Both the position numbers and the translations under genes were made by a program. From Liriodendron chinense (lineage: Eukaryota > Streptophyta > Magnoliopsida > Magnoliales > Magnoliaceae), in the NCBI GenBank assembly GCA_003013855.2, contig ML058552.1, forward strand, positions 2,895,501-2,959,500: a stretch of DNA of 64,000 nt, in the 5' to 3' direction. Below, in pieces: positions 23,357-34,199 of this stretch. A model generated the notes under the pieces. It ran no database searches, had not been told where the DNA came from, and was given only the letters and a program-made list of their open reading frames with translations. Position 1 is the first letter of the stretch. Every line of letters begins with the position of its first letter.

Positions 23357-23817
23357 TGATGGTCACAAGAACAATGGGGGACACTGAGGTCAAGAGGTGC
23401 ACGTTGGACGATGGGTTTGCTGTAAATATAATGCCATTAAAGACACTACAGAAGCTGGGTTATAGGCAATCGGCCCTACGCCCGAGTCTTATGATGATTC
23501 AAGGGTTCAACCAAGATAGTCAGCGTACACTTGGGTCAATCACAGTAATGTTAGAGATCGAAGAACTGATGATGAAAGTAACATGTCAGGTGATCGATGC
23601 AGTGACAACATACAACTTCCTCTTAGGAAGGCCCTGGCTCCATCACAACCACATAATCCCTTCGACCTATCATCAATGCTTCAAATACAATAGAGACGGG
23701 GTCCAATACAGGGTAGCGACAGATCCGAAGCCATATACAATAGCTGAGTCATTTTTAGCCGATGCAAAATATTACAACCTGTTCGATAGCAGTAAAATCG
23801 GTAAAATCCCAATGTAA
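23357..23817 (+). pseudogene. Tat aspartic protease, second part
   Basis: Processing protease of the element. Residues RCTLDDGFAVNIMPLKTL hold the catalytic DDG-type Asp motif seen in Tat proteases, followed by a beta-rich segment and YNFLLGRPWLH. The frame is intact to the TAA at 23815. Upstream it connects in frame to 15377, as described for the linker. Confidence 0.8.
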
Positions 23818-25673
23818 TGAGGAAAGGGCAGGGGGCAAAACCTCGAGTTGAGAAGTTCGTGCAAAAGAACAAACCTCAGCCCATCACTCCGGGGAGACCC
23901 CAATATCAGTTGGAAAATCAACCCCAGCCGATCATGAAAAATTTCTATGTGGTACCGCAACACCTACGTCAGTCAGGGCAGTCCGTGTTAAAACTGATCT
24001 CAGATCAACACATGAGTGTGCTCAACTCCAACTTCAATATGCCGATACCCAAGATAGGAAGAGTCAAGCCGTTCCCGAAAGCTCTAAGCCAATTCATCGT
24101 GCCGTCAAGAGATATCACCCAGAAAGATATCAAGTTTCACTCAGGGCCAAGTCAGCCAATACTATCAGAGGAGATAGAAGAGGGAAGAGAATCTGCCCAA
24201 CCTCGACCGATAGAAGAGAAGAGATAAAGCAAAGCCAGCTGGAAGATTATGAGCAATATGGGATTCTTTAGCCAAGGTTCAGGCACAAAGAAAAGATTGC
24301 TAGCTCCATTTGAAGAATATAAGCAAGTATATAGAAACGGAGAAGGTTTAGGAGCCAAGGCAAGCGTGAACATGGTGACCATTGGCCTGGTAGAAGAAAT
24401 TCAGTTGCAAAATCCTATTGACATTATTCAGCCAAGTATCGCACCCATGCAACTAGAAAATGGTGGACAACCGACGATTGATGAACTCGAAGAGGTGAAT
24501 TTGGGCACCCTTGAAGAACCTAGGAACACATATTTGAGCAAAAACGTCTCGAAAAATGAAAGAGAGAAATACATACAGTTGTTGAAGGAGAATAAGGACA
24601 TCTTCGCCTGGACATATTCAGAAATGCTGGCTCAGTCCGACAATTGCCATGCACAAGATGAGTATCATGAAGGAAAAGAAGTCAGTGAATCAACCTCAGC
24701 GACGATTTCACCCCGACATTGTACCCAAGATTGAAGAAAAAATCAGGAAACTGATTCAGGCTGGGTTCGTTCGAGAGGTGAAGTACCCTCAGTGGATTTC
24801 AAACATCGTGCCAGTTAAGAAGAAGAGTGGACAGATCCGAATTTGCGTCGACTTCTGGAATCTTAATGAAGCCTGCCCTAAAGATGATTTTTCTTTGCCA
24901 ATTCCAGAATTATTGATTGATAGCACAACAGGATATGCGGTAATGTCTTTCATGGACGGGTATTCGGGATACAATCAAATTCACATGGCTCTAGAAGATG
25001 AAGAAGCTACAGCCTTTCGTACGACACTCGGCATCTACTGTTACAGTGTAATGCCATTTGGGTTAAAGAACGCAGGGGTAATGTATCAATGCGCAATGCA
25101 TGTTATATTTCAAGATATGATGCACAAACACGTTGATTGCTATGTAGATGATTTGGTTGTGAGGTCAGCCAATCATGAATAGCACAGAGAACACTTGAGG
25201 CAAGTATTTCAACAGTTGCATAAGAAGAGTCTCCGTATGAATTCGTTGAAGTGTGCATTTGGGGTTGCGTCTAGCAAATTCTTAGGCTTCATTGTCAGGC
25301 ACAGGGGCATAGAAATCGATCCCGTAAAAATTAAGGCCATCATAGAAATGCCATCTCCAAAGAACCTGAAACAGTCGAAGAGTTTTCAAGGCCGCATGGC
25401 ATATCTGAGAAGATTCATTTCGAACCTAGTTGGTCCTTGTCGGCCGTTTTCCGGCCTCAATAAGAAAGATGTTAAATTCGAATAGGATGATGCCTGCCAA
25501 AAGGCCTTTGATTCATTGAAAGAAATACTTAGGAATTCCCCAGTTCTCACCTCCCCAATTAAAGGAAAGCCGCTGATTCTATACATCACAATAGGTGATA
25601 CCTCACTAGGGGCACTCCTGGAGCAGAAGAACGAAGAAGGAAAGGAGAATGCACTATATTATTTAAGCCATAA
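23818..25673 (+). pseudogene. pol: Tat pol fragment: linker, reverse transcriptase, start of RNase H
   Basis: A linker (23818-24600) leads into the RT. RT motifs include RICVDFWNLNEACPKDDF, FMDGYSGYNQIHMALED and MPFGLKNAG, with the catalytic YVDD at 25141-25152. A frameshift near 24640 and stops at 25180-25182 and 25483-25485 interrupt it. The connection to RNase H (LILYITIGDTSLGALLEQ, ALYYLSH) is present, then the sequence ends abruptly at about 25673, before the RNase H catalytic residues. Integrase is missing. The gene is dead; the motif set is typical of Tat/Ogre RTs. Confidence 0.85.
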
Positions 25674-26660
25674 CCCATCGATTTTCTGAGAATGAGTCTT
25701 GTTATACTCAGTTTGGGTCGAGATGAATGTGCCCAATATCTCCTCAAGCATAGCTTTTGGTTTATTATTTGCATTCTCTGATGACCCATTCCTCCAACTA
25801 AAGTTGGGATGGTTCTTCCAACTAGAATTATACGTATTCAAGTTCGGATTACTAAATGGTCGTTGATAATTATTTATGGCATTTGATTGTTCTTGTAGAA
25901 CTTCTTTGAAACACAGAGATTGTAGGACAATCCTGTGTTGCATGTTGGTTACTATAACAAATTCCATAAATATTGTCAACTTCCTTAGTCTTTTCCCCCT
26001 TCATAATTCCATGGCCTCAACTTTTCTTGTGAGGTTAGCCACAAGTGCACTTATGTTGTCTTCTTCGGAAAGGACATAGATTCCTCCCTTTTCTCTTTGT
26101 TGGCTTATCTTAGGATTTGCTTGTTTAGTTGTATTCCAAAATTGTGCATTCTCGGGTAAGATATCAAAGTAGTCCTATGCTTCCTCGGCTTCCTTATTCA
26201 TGAATTCTCCATTGGACATCATCTCTACAAATTGGCGCATGGGCAAAGTCAGTCCTTCATAGAAAAAGCTTATTACCCGCCAAATTTCGTAGCCATGATG
26301 TGGGCATATGTTTAATAAGTCTTTAAACCTGTCCCAACATTGGAAGAAGGTCTCATCCTCTTTTTTTTTATCAAAATTCATGGTTAGGTGCCTCAACATG
26401 TTTATTTTATGAATAGGAAAAAACTTTTTAATGAACTCCCTAATCATCTCAGTCTATGTGCCAATTGATCTTGGCCTCAATGCATGAAGCCAAGCCTTAG
26501 CCTTCTCTTTTAGAGAAAAAGGGAATAACCTAAGTCTCACGACATCATCAGATACGTTTGCAAAGTGCAACGTGGCCATCACTACATCGAATTCCTTAAG
26601 ATGTTGATATGCACTTTCATTGTCTAAACCAAGGAAGTGTGGTGAGTGGGGGATTACTCC
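25674..26660 (-). pseudogene. gag: Inverted Athila gag fragment
   Basis: The minus strand encodes part of an Athila gag closely resembling 52620-53520: FLGLDNESAYQHLKEFD, RLRLFPFSLKEKAKAWLHAL, REFIKKFFP, then CPHHGYEIWRVISFFYEGL and EVLQEQSNAINNYQRPF. Several frameshifts break it. Neither LTR nor pol accompanies it; both ends abut unrelated sequence (Tat RNase H on the left, the plant-mobile-domain-like pseudogene on the right). It is thus a rearranged fragment, not an insertion with its own ends. Confidence 0.85.
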
Positions 26661-27677
26661 CCTGGACATCTACATGCAGATAGGCTTCCCTTTCCATGGG
26701 GTGACTCTACCTCGTGCTAGTTCCATTTCTCCCATCGAGCCTGAGGATTGGATGCTACTTTTGGAGGATGTTTCCCCTTCTTCAGAATTTCAGTATAACC
26801 AAGTGAAGCTTTGTTGGTTGAAGAACTCTTTTGCTTCATTGGTACCCACAACTAAACTCGAGGCTTTGCACAAGGCAAGAGTAATGATTACTTATGCCTT
26901 CGATTCATTCCACTTTTGCCATGCAAATGAGAGGTATCCTCGCTTTCTTCGGTTGACTGAGGATTTGCATCAGTCTTATAACTGGAATGTTGCCATTTTA
27001 ACTCGTATTTTTCAAGGTCTGGATAAGACATCTAGGTCCAGTCAATCCTTCACGGGGTTTTGGCCCTGATAGAGGTATCCTCTAGCTCTTTTCTTGCTCT
27101 AAATTTTCTCCTTTTTTTCCAATCCCGACCTTTTTCTGCTGATCAAACCATTTTCTTCGAGCATTTTCCCCACCTTTCTCCCTTGATGAGGGCTGACATG
27201 GAGCCGCCGATGTGCCGCTTCATGTACTGGCATGTTAAGAACCGAAAAGCCCAACCCCCGTATTTCCAAAGATAACTGGAGGGCTGATGTGGATGGCCTC
27301 ACTGATGCTGATGTGAGTGCTCTTTCCTACTGAATTGTTACTAACTTTGTTCCTTCAGATGTCTGTTTTAATCGTGTCTTTCTTTGTTAGTTTGTCCGTA
27401 TGCCATATGCCAGCGTTCCACAGTATTATACCCCAGAGCGGGTCAAGGCGTACGAGGCCTCTTGTACGCGGGTTATTCTCTCTGATGCTGAGTCTCTCCA
27501 ATGGTACTTGGGTGAGAGATTACTTCATCAGGTGACAGGCGTCGCTAAAGTTCCTGTTTCTCCACACCGCCTATCGATGAGATGCTTGCTGAGGCCGATG
27601 ATGAGGCTCTTACGGGTTAGCCAGGGTACCGCTTCACCATCCCCAATCGAGATTATACCGAATGGTATCTAAAGTTT
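26661..27677 (+). pseudogene. Plant-mobile-domain-like extra ORF, first part
   Basis: Coding sequence with probable introns. The first exon (to about 27067) reads IGFPFHGVTLPRAS, ERYPRFLRLTEDL and ILTRIFQGL. A later block (27160-27270) reads FEHFPHLSPLMRAD and CRFMYWHVKNRKAQPPYFQR. Another (27397-27680) reads PYASVPQYYTPERVKAYEA and FTIPNRDYTEWYLKFG. This layout recalls proteins with the plant mobile domain (PMD, aminotransferase-like), a family known as free genes and as extra ORFs in Tat retroelements. A TAG lies in the last block. The N-terminal start is lost at the junction with the Athila fragment. The 3' end is separated by a 13.6-kb insertion and resumes at 41250. Domain call is from memory. 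Confidence 0.62.
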
Positions 27678-27682
27678 GGGCA
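27678..27682. repeat. Target-site duplication GGGCA, left
   Basis: Precedes the LTR start TGTCATGCCCC; matched at 41245-41249. Confidence 0.93.
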
Positions 27683-28175
27683 TGTCATGCCCCGAAAATC
27701 GAAACCCGAGTGCAACGACCCAAAGCCTAAGTTTCAGGGTGTGAATATAAAATTCGACCGTAGATTCATTGAGATTCCCTTCCACACATCGCATAACTAA
27801 AATAAATCCCAAATATAAAGTTTTTTTTCACTGATGTCTTATTACATTGAATTTTACAAAATAAATCGACTACGATTGGCGTTTAAAGAACACGTGACCA
27901 TGAATACTCTGCTCCGTCTACGTCTTTTTCTTCCATAAGACCTGCAAGAACTGTGGTGATTTTGGTGAGCTAAAAGCCTAGTGAGGTCATTTCCATCATA
28001 GGTAATATTCCAGTTAATAATAGATAGGATGCGAATCACCAACGGATAGAATTGTATGAAATATACGAGGATAAAGTTATGATTGATATACTTTATGATT
28101 TATTATAAATGGAACATGATTATCATGATGTCATATATGTTATGATACGTGTGAGAGCAATAAGCGTCTAGGAAC

Positions 28176-28460
28176 TCATTGCCATTGAACATTAGGAACC
28201 TGTCGCAAATCAACCATGCTCTCGTAACCGGTACAGCGAGGCGGCAAATCAACTATGCACACCAGTGGGCAAATTAACCATGCACCACTGACCCAACCTA
28301 GCAAATTAACCATGCTCAATAAGTGAAACAACCAAAATTCGTTGCCACTGAACATTAGGAACCTATCGCAAATCAACCATGCTCACCTAACCGGTACAGC
28401 GAGGCGGCAAATCAACCATGCACACCAGGAGTCAAATCAACCATGCTCCTGTTCTGTCGC
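28176..28460. repeat. Internal tandem duplication with GCAAATCAACCATGC motif
   Basis: Two roughly 165-base units, each starting near 'cactgaacattaggaacct', hold seven or more variants of GCAAATCAACCATGC. The same array is in the other LTR at about 32318-32600. Confidence 0.8.
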
Positions 28461-29192
28461 AATGTATAAATATATGTACATGTCATGAGTTATGCAAGTA
28501 TTATTCAAGCATATAATGCATATCATAATTCAAACCCAGTCACACCATGCATGTGTTATCTTCGTTTAAGTAATTCTTCATCTAAATATTTATCGTAAAT
28601 TAAGAGAGTTGTTAAGGATGTATGTTACGTAAGATTTTGTACCAAAAACCATGTATGGTGCATCTACGTTCTGTTTAACTAGGGTTTTTATATTTAAAAT
28701 TTAGGAGGGCAAATTCAAAGAAAGAGCATTCAACGTATGTTTAACCTCTACGTAGAGTTACGTGGAAAAGTAGAGAAAAAATCTACAAGAAAAGTAAGGA
28801 ATGTAGACATGAAATTGGAGGATACAAACAAGAGGTGGAATCCCTTACCTAGGATCAATTTAAAGACTTGAGAGTAACTTGAAATTGAAAGAAACTCAAA
28901 CCCTAATTCGAAAAACAACTAGAAGGAAGTATTTGCGAAAAATTAATGAAAAACCATATGAAGAATCACTCACATGCAACGGTCCTTAAGCTTGAAAAGG
29001 ATTACTCCCTGAACTGAGTCGACTCAGCGAGTTGACTTAGTTTAGAGAAGAAATCTCTTCTTCTTTCTTCTTTCTTACTCCTTCCTTCTTTCTTCTTTCT
29101 TCTTTCTTTCTTTCTTCTTCTTCTTTGCTGGAGAGTTCTCCCAGCAACAGGAACAGCAACAGTGGGTGGGTCCTCTTTCTTCTTCCCAAATG

Positions 29193-29194
<2 letters not shown>

Positions 29195-29249
<55 letters not shown>
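29195..29249. repeat. (CT)n microsatellite
   Basis: Uninterrupted CT/TC dinucleotide run within the LTR. The Arg-Glu-repeat 'proteins' read from it are artefacts. Confidence 0.95.
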
Positions 29250-29252
<3 letters not shown>

Positions 29253-31012
29253 TCCTCTCACAAACAACTCTCTCTCACACAATAGCTCTCTCTCTCTGGC
29301 GTTTTCTCTGAAGGAGGAAGAAACGAATGAATGGGCTTTATAGCTGAGCACGGTGGAAATTACAGTCGTAGGTGCGATTGGTTTGGGTTTTCGATTTCAA
29401 GAGGGACTTGGGTTCCACTTTCTTGCAACCAATGCCACATGGGGATCGTTGAAAGGGTAGGTGGGGTCCACACGACATTGGTACAATCAATCCTGGACAT
29501 CCATGCAAGACAGGGACCTGGATCTTAAGGATCTGGGTTTACATTGTTTGGAAACAACGGTTTGGCACGAGCTGCATAAGCGACGTTTGATAAAAAAAGA
29601 ATGGATTATTCCCTTGGCAGTGACGAAACGGACGAATGGTTTGATCAATGAATGGGGCCCACTCTAATTGTCATGTGGAGGACAAGACTCGGCAACGAAC
29701 GGACGCTGTTGCAGCGTCCGCTGCAACAGTGTGGTGAAGACGACCTGATTTCCATATGCGGACTTCGTGCATCGCACGCATACTCCCTCACATCCGCTGC
29801 CTTCACCTGTGGGGTCCACACGAATGTTTGGAAGAAATCTGGGTCGCCCATGCGACATGGATCGGTGGATCTTGGTATACTTGTGTTTGAACGGTGGTTA
29901 AGGGTGGGTCGTTGGATCGGCGAATGGTGGAGAGGCTTCATAGGACCAAGGTTTACTGGGCCACGGGCCTGACGTATGGCTTAGATTACACATATGGGGC
30001 CCACCGGAGAGATGGTGTGGATCACCAATGGCGGCAGCGGCAATGCTACCGCTGGAGCTGCGTCCGGAGAAGACGGACGCTCGTCCGCGTCACGTAGTAC
30101 GCAGTCAACGCGGTTTGAACGCGTGGCCAGCTGTGTGCACTGCACACGTAGGTCCCACCTTGATGTATATATGAAATCCACTCCGTCTAGTAGGTAGGCC
30201 AAGGAGTTTTAGGGGGTGGCATGGAAATTGAACCGAGTTCGAGCTTCAGTGGGCCATCTACGAGCCAGATTCTGATTAGGGAATTCGTAGGACGATCGAA
30301 AGGCTGAAAATCAACCTTTACGGCTAAAATACGTCAAAAAGCTTAAGTACGGAGTTTTGCGTCAAACTGGTAGTCAAAAATTAATATACTTAAAAGTGGC
30401 AGTTTAACTTAAGTTTAACTAATGACATTTTCGTAATTAGGATAAATTTGTGAGTTTTGTGAAATCCGACACTTCTACACTGTTTTAGGATTTATTTTGA
30501 GTAACTTTAATAAAGGGACCCTACCCTAATTCCATACAGATGATTTATTATTAATTTATCAACATTTCAAGTTATTTAATTTATTAAATTACTATTTAAA
30601 CGATTCTAATAACTTGGGTTATTATAAGCATGCTTGAACAGGTTCATATAGTCGGGAAATCAATGATCTAAACATATGCTAGGTGACGGATAAGACGTAC
30701 GGATTAGAGTTACGGACGGATATGTGTACAAGACGAAGTGGAGATCATACGGCGAGTTTACGTTGATCGCGTAATTCAAAATCGAAGTTGATGGTTAGAT
30801 ATTCCTGTCTAGCAACGATAGATCATTCTAACGGTCCATCTATTGACTTAACTAAGTACACTAAGTTTTCAGAGTCTTAAAAATGTCGGGATATGTATAA
30901 ACGTGTATACCTGTGTGTATGTGTGCGAACAACATGACCTATAATTTGATTTCTCGCGTGTGAACATGCACTTGTGTACCTACTCGTGTGTCTAAATTTT
31001 CGGGGTATTACA

Positions 31013-31822
31013 TTCTACCATCCTTACACATAATTTTATCCTCAAAATTCAATCCACCTACTCGTGTACTAAATTTCTGAGGTGTTACATACTATCAACC
31101 TTACACAGAATTTTGTCCTCAAAATTCAATCAAGCTCACTAGATTAAAGGAAAAAGATGCTACTCTTCTATATATTTAAGCGTCTGCTACATTCGACTAG
31201 TCCTAGGTTTACATATACACAAGTGTATGACTACCTGTATGAATTTGGGTTCTTACAATCTACCCCCCTTACGAAAATCTCATCCTCGAGATTCAACCAT
31301 ACCCGCAACCAAGCTTTCGCTATGCACTTTGATGTGCTTAAGCGAACGTTATAATAAAAAAAGAAGAAAGTCAGCAATAACATCGCAACAGAAGCAACGT
31401 CACAAACAAGACAATCAATCATAGTACAAATAATGAAGCAAGCAAAACGAACAGTCCAAACAAAAGAAACATCATAGACAAAACCAACAGACACCCTGAC
31501 CTCAACATTACAGACATGACCCTACAAGCAACGTCGCTAGCAAAACAAAGGTCACAGTACAACAACACCCTTATGTAGAAGAAAGCAATTTGACAACCTT
31601 ACAATAAAAATAAACATCAATAAAAATAAAAACAAACATCAAGTACAATAGCAACAAAATTATACATAGCGCACCCATTCCTATGTGTCTACAATCTATC
31701 CTATTATCTGGTTCTCTACAACACTTACCTATGTTCATCTATAGATCCTACTTGAATTTTAATAGGTGCAGCCCTAACCCTAGGAACTTTGAAATTCTCA
31801 AAATCTCTCTGTTATACCAAAC
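31013..31822 (-). other. Internal region, 810 bp, with three polypurine/LTR-end modules
   Basis: Pyrimidine-rich blocks on the plus strand at 31013, 31090 and 31258 are each preceded by a TTACA-like LTR end and followed by a (T/C)CCTC(A/G)A-type segment. On the minus strand the best of them gives LNLEDEIFVRGVDCKN, resembling a Tekay/Del pol C-terminus. The remainder (31330-31800) is A-rich and non-coding. There is no capsid or enzyme domain. Confidence 0.72.
31807..31820 (-). other. Primer-binding-site-like sequence
   Basis: The minus strand reads TTGGTATAACAGAG, two bases from the LTR edge at 31823. Compared with the Met-tRNA form at 2065-2075 it has a small internal insertion. Confidence 0.65.
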
Positions 31823-32317
31823 TGTCACGCCCTAAAAATTGAAACCCGAGTGCAACGACCCAAAGCCCGAGTTTCAGGGTGTGAATATAAAATTCGAGCG
31901 TAGATTCATTGAGATTACCTTCCACACATCGCATAACTAAAATAAATCCCAAATATAATGTTTCTTTTCTACTGATGTCTTATTACATTGAATTTTACAA
32001 AATAAATCGACTATGGTTGGCGTTTGAATAACACGTGATCATATGAATACTTTGCTCCATCTACGTCTTTTTCTTCCAGAAGACCTGCAAGAACTGTGGT
32101 GATTTTGGTGAGCTAAAAGCCTAGTGAGGTCATTTCCATCATAGGTAATATTCCAGTTAATAATAGATAGGATGCGAATCATCAATAGATAGAATTGTAT
32201 GAAATATATGAGGATAAAGTTATGATTGATACACTTTATGATTTATTATAAATGGAACATGATTATCATGATGTCATGTATGTTATGATATGTGTGAGAG
32301 CAATAAACGTCTAGGAA

Positions 32318-32600
32318 CTCGCTGCCACTGAACATTAGGAACCTGTCGCAAATCAACAATGCTCACCTAACCGGTACAACGAGGTGGCAAATCAACCATG
32401 CACGCCAGTGGGCAAATCAACCATGCACCACTGATCCAACCGAGCAAATCTACCATGCTCAATAAGTGAAACGATCAGAACTTGCTGCCACTGAACATTA
32501 GGAACCTATCGTAAATCAACCATGCTCACCTAACCAGTACAGCGAGGCGGCAAATCAACCATGCACGCCAGGAGTCAAATCAACCATGCTCCTGTTCTAT
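32318..32600. repeat. GCAAATCAACCATGC array, second LTR copy
   Basis: Counterpart of 28176-28460 with several point differences; both roughly 165-base units are present. Confidence 0.8.
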
Positions 32601-33316
32601 CGCAGTGTATAAATGTATGTATATGTCATGAGTTATGGAAGCACTATTCAAGCATACAATGCATATCATAATTCAAACCCAATCACACCATGCATGTGTC
32701 ATCTTCGTTTAAATAATTATTCATCTAATTATTTATCGTAAATTAAGAGAGTTGTTAAGGATGTCTGTTATGTAAGATTTTGTGCCAACAACCATGTATG
32801 GTGCATCTACGTTCCGTTTAACAAGGGTTTTTATATTTGAAATTTTGGAGGGCAAATTCGAAAAAAGAGCATTTAACCTATGTTTAACCTCTACATAAAG
32901 TTACGTGGAAAAGTAGAAAAAAAAATCTACAAGAAAAGTAAGAAATGTAGACATGAAATTGGAGGATACAAACAAGAGGTGGAGTCCCTTACCTAGGATC
33001 AATTTAAAGACTTGAGAATAACTTGAAATTTAAAGAAACTTAAACCCTAATTCGAAAAACAACTAGAAGGAAGTATTTGGGAAAAATTAACGAAAAACCA
33101 TATGAAGAATCACTCACATGCAACGGTCCTTAAGCTTGAAAAGGATTACTCCCTGAACTGAGTCGACTCAGCGAGTTCACTTGGTTTATAGAAGAAATCT
33201 CTTCTTCCTTCTTCTTCTTTCTTCTTTCTTACTCCTTCCTTCTTTCTTCTTTCTTCTTTCTTCTTTCTTTCTTTCTTCTTCTTCTTTGCTGGAGAGTTCT
33301 CCCAGCAACAGGAACA

Positions 33317-33321
33317 GCAAC
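33317..33321. repeat. Target-site duplication GCAAC, left
   Basis: Matched at 39303-39307. The uninterrupted form is visible in the other LTR near 29146-29161. Confidence 0.9.
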
Positions 33322-34144
33322 TGTAAGACCCGTACCCTGAATTGCCCTCCGTACGTTTAGTTTTCGGTACCGGTACGTCCCGGACGGACCAGATTAGCGA
33401 GCCTTGATCGCGACCCTGATTTAGTACCGCAACGACCCAAGACCTATACCCCGGCGACCGCGTAGGCACTGCGATTCCAACGCCGCGCGGCACGCCTCAT
33501 TGTGATACCCGGTGTGAAAGATGAGTACTTTTGTGCAATCCGAGGTGAGCCGCGCAACGCGCATGTGGCGTGGGCCCCACTTGCACAAATCCCAACAACA
33601 TGTCAAATCAATCACCATCACCCTCACCCATACCTCTATCATTACCCTAACCTACACACACCATACCTATCCCATTCCTCTCTCACCAAAGTCAACTCTA
33701 ACCCACTCATCCCATGTCCTCTCCCATCATCATCATCATTACATCATGCACACCCCTCTTCCCATACAAGAGCCATACGTAGGGGGGTGGCCTTCTCATA
33801 TTCCAAGATTTGAGAGAGCAAGAGAAGGATAGAGAGAGATTTGAGAGAGAGAGAGAGAGAAGAAAGAGATTTGAGAGATTGAGTGGGTTTAGAGAGAGAT
33901 CTAGAGGGAGATCAAGAGAGAGTTAGAGGGAGATCAAGAGAGAGTTAGAGAGATTGAAGGAGGAGATCAAGCTTGGAGGACCCCGATCGTCATCCGGACC
34001 GTCCGATCGGCAATCCAACCGTCCAACCATCATTGTGAGTGCAATCTTCCCCCTTTTTCTCATTTACCTTTCATTTTATTTCCTTGGGCCCACCTTGTGA
34101 TGGGCAAACCGATGGATGGGCTGGATCGTCCATGAATGGGCCCC

Positions 34145-34146
<2 letters not shown>

Positions 34147-34183
<37 letters not shown>

Positions 34184-34191
34184 TAATAATA
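34147..34191. repeat. (AAT)n microsatellite
   Basis: Run of AAT/ATAATA triplets with minor interruptions; explains the poly-Ile and poly-Tyr frames read through it. Confidence 0.92.
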
Positions 34192-34199
34192 AGTGAAGG

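Larger units (their letters stand above)
10351..25673 (+). mobile_element. Tat-lineage Ty3/gypsy element, 3'-truncated, with a nested Athila
   Basis: Order on the plus strand: LTR (10351-12481), primer site (12485), gag (12866-14700), linker, protease (ending 23817), RT and the start of RNase H (to about 25673). The protease region is split by an Athila element at 15378-23356; removing that element and one TCCAT copy restores the reading frame across the break. The rest of RNase H, the integrase and the 3' LTR are absent. At 25673 the sequence switches to an inverted Athila gag fragment, so the 3' side was lost by rearrangement. Several stops and a frameshift show it is dead. Tat assignment comes from the primer-site sequence, the CX2HX4HX4C gag knuckle and the RT sequence. 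Confidence 0.82.
27683..31012 (-). repeat. 3' LTR of the second Tekay-type element, 3.3 kb
   Basis: TGTCATGCCCC on the left, GGGGTATTACA on the right. Includes the GCAAATCAACCATGC repeats (28176-28460), a (CT)n run (about 29195-29249) and a GGACGC-rich hairpin segment at 29700-29730. Open frames within are repeat artefacts. Confidence 0.92.

Noticed and set aside
26620..27069. Host gene with plant mobile domain unrelated to transposons
   Set aside because: Possible, but a second similar pseudogene follows, the location is the 3' side of a Tat element, and both carry stops. A Tat-associated origin is simpler; I kept the domain call and not the host-gene call.
29037..29351. Arg-Glu-rich open frames over CT repeats (also at 39119-39511)
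   Set aside because: Translation of a dinucleotide microsatellite within an LTR; the frame exists in both copies and has no gene context.
33502..33832. Two overlapping 103-codon frames rich in His, Pro and Ser
   Set aside because: Overlap in different frames in simple pyrimidine-rich sequence (CATCAT, CCCATC) inside the solo LTR; no conservation visible.
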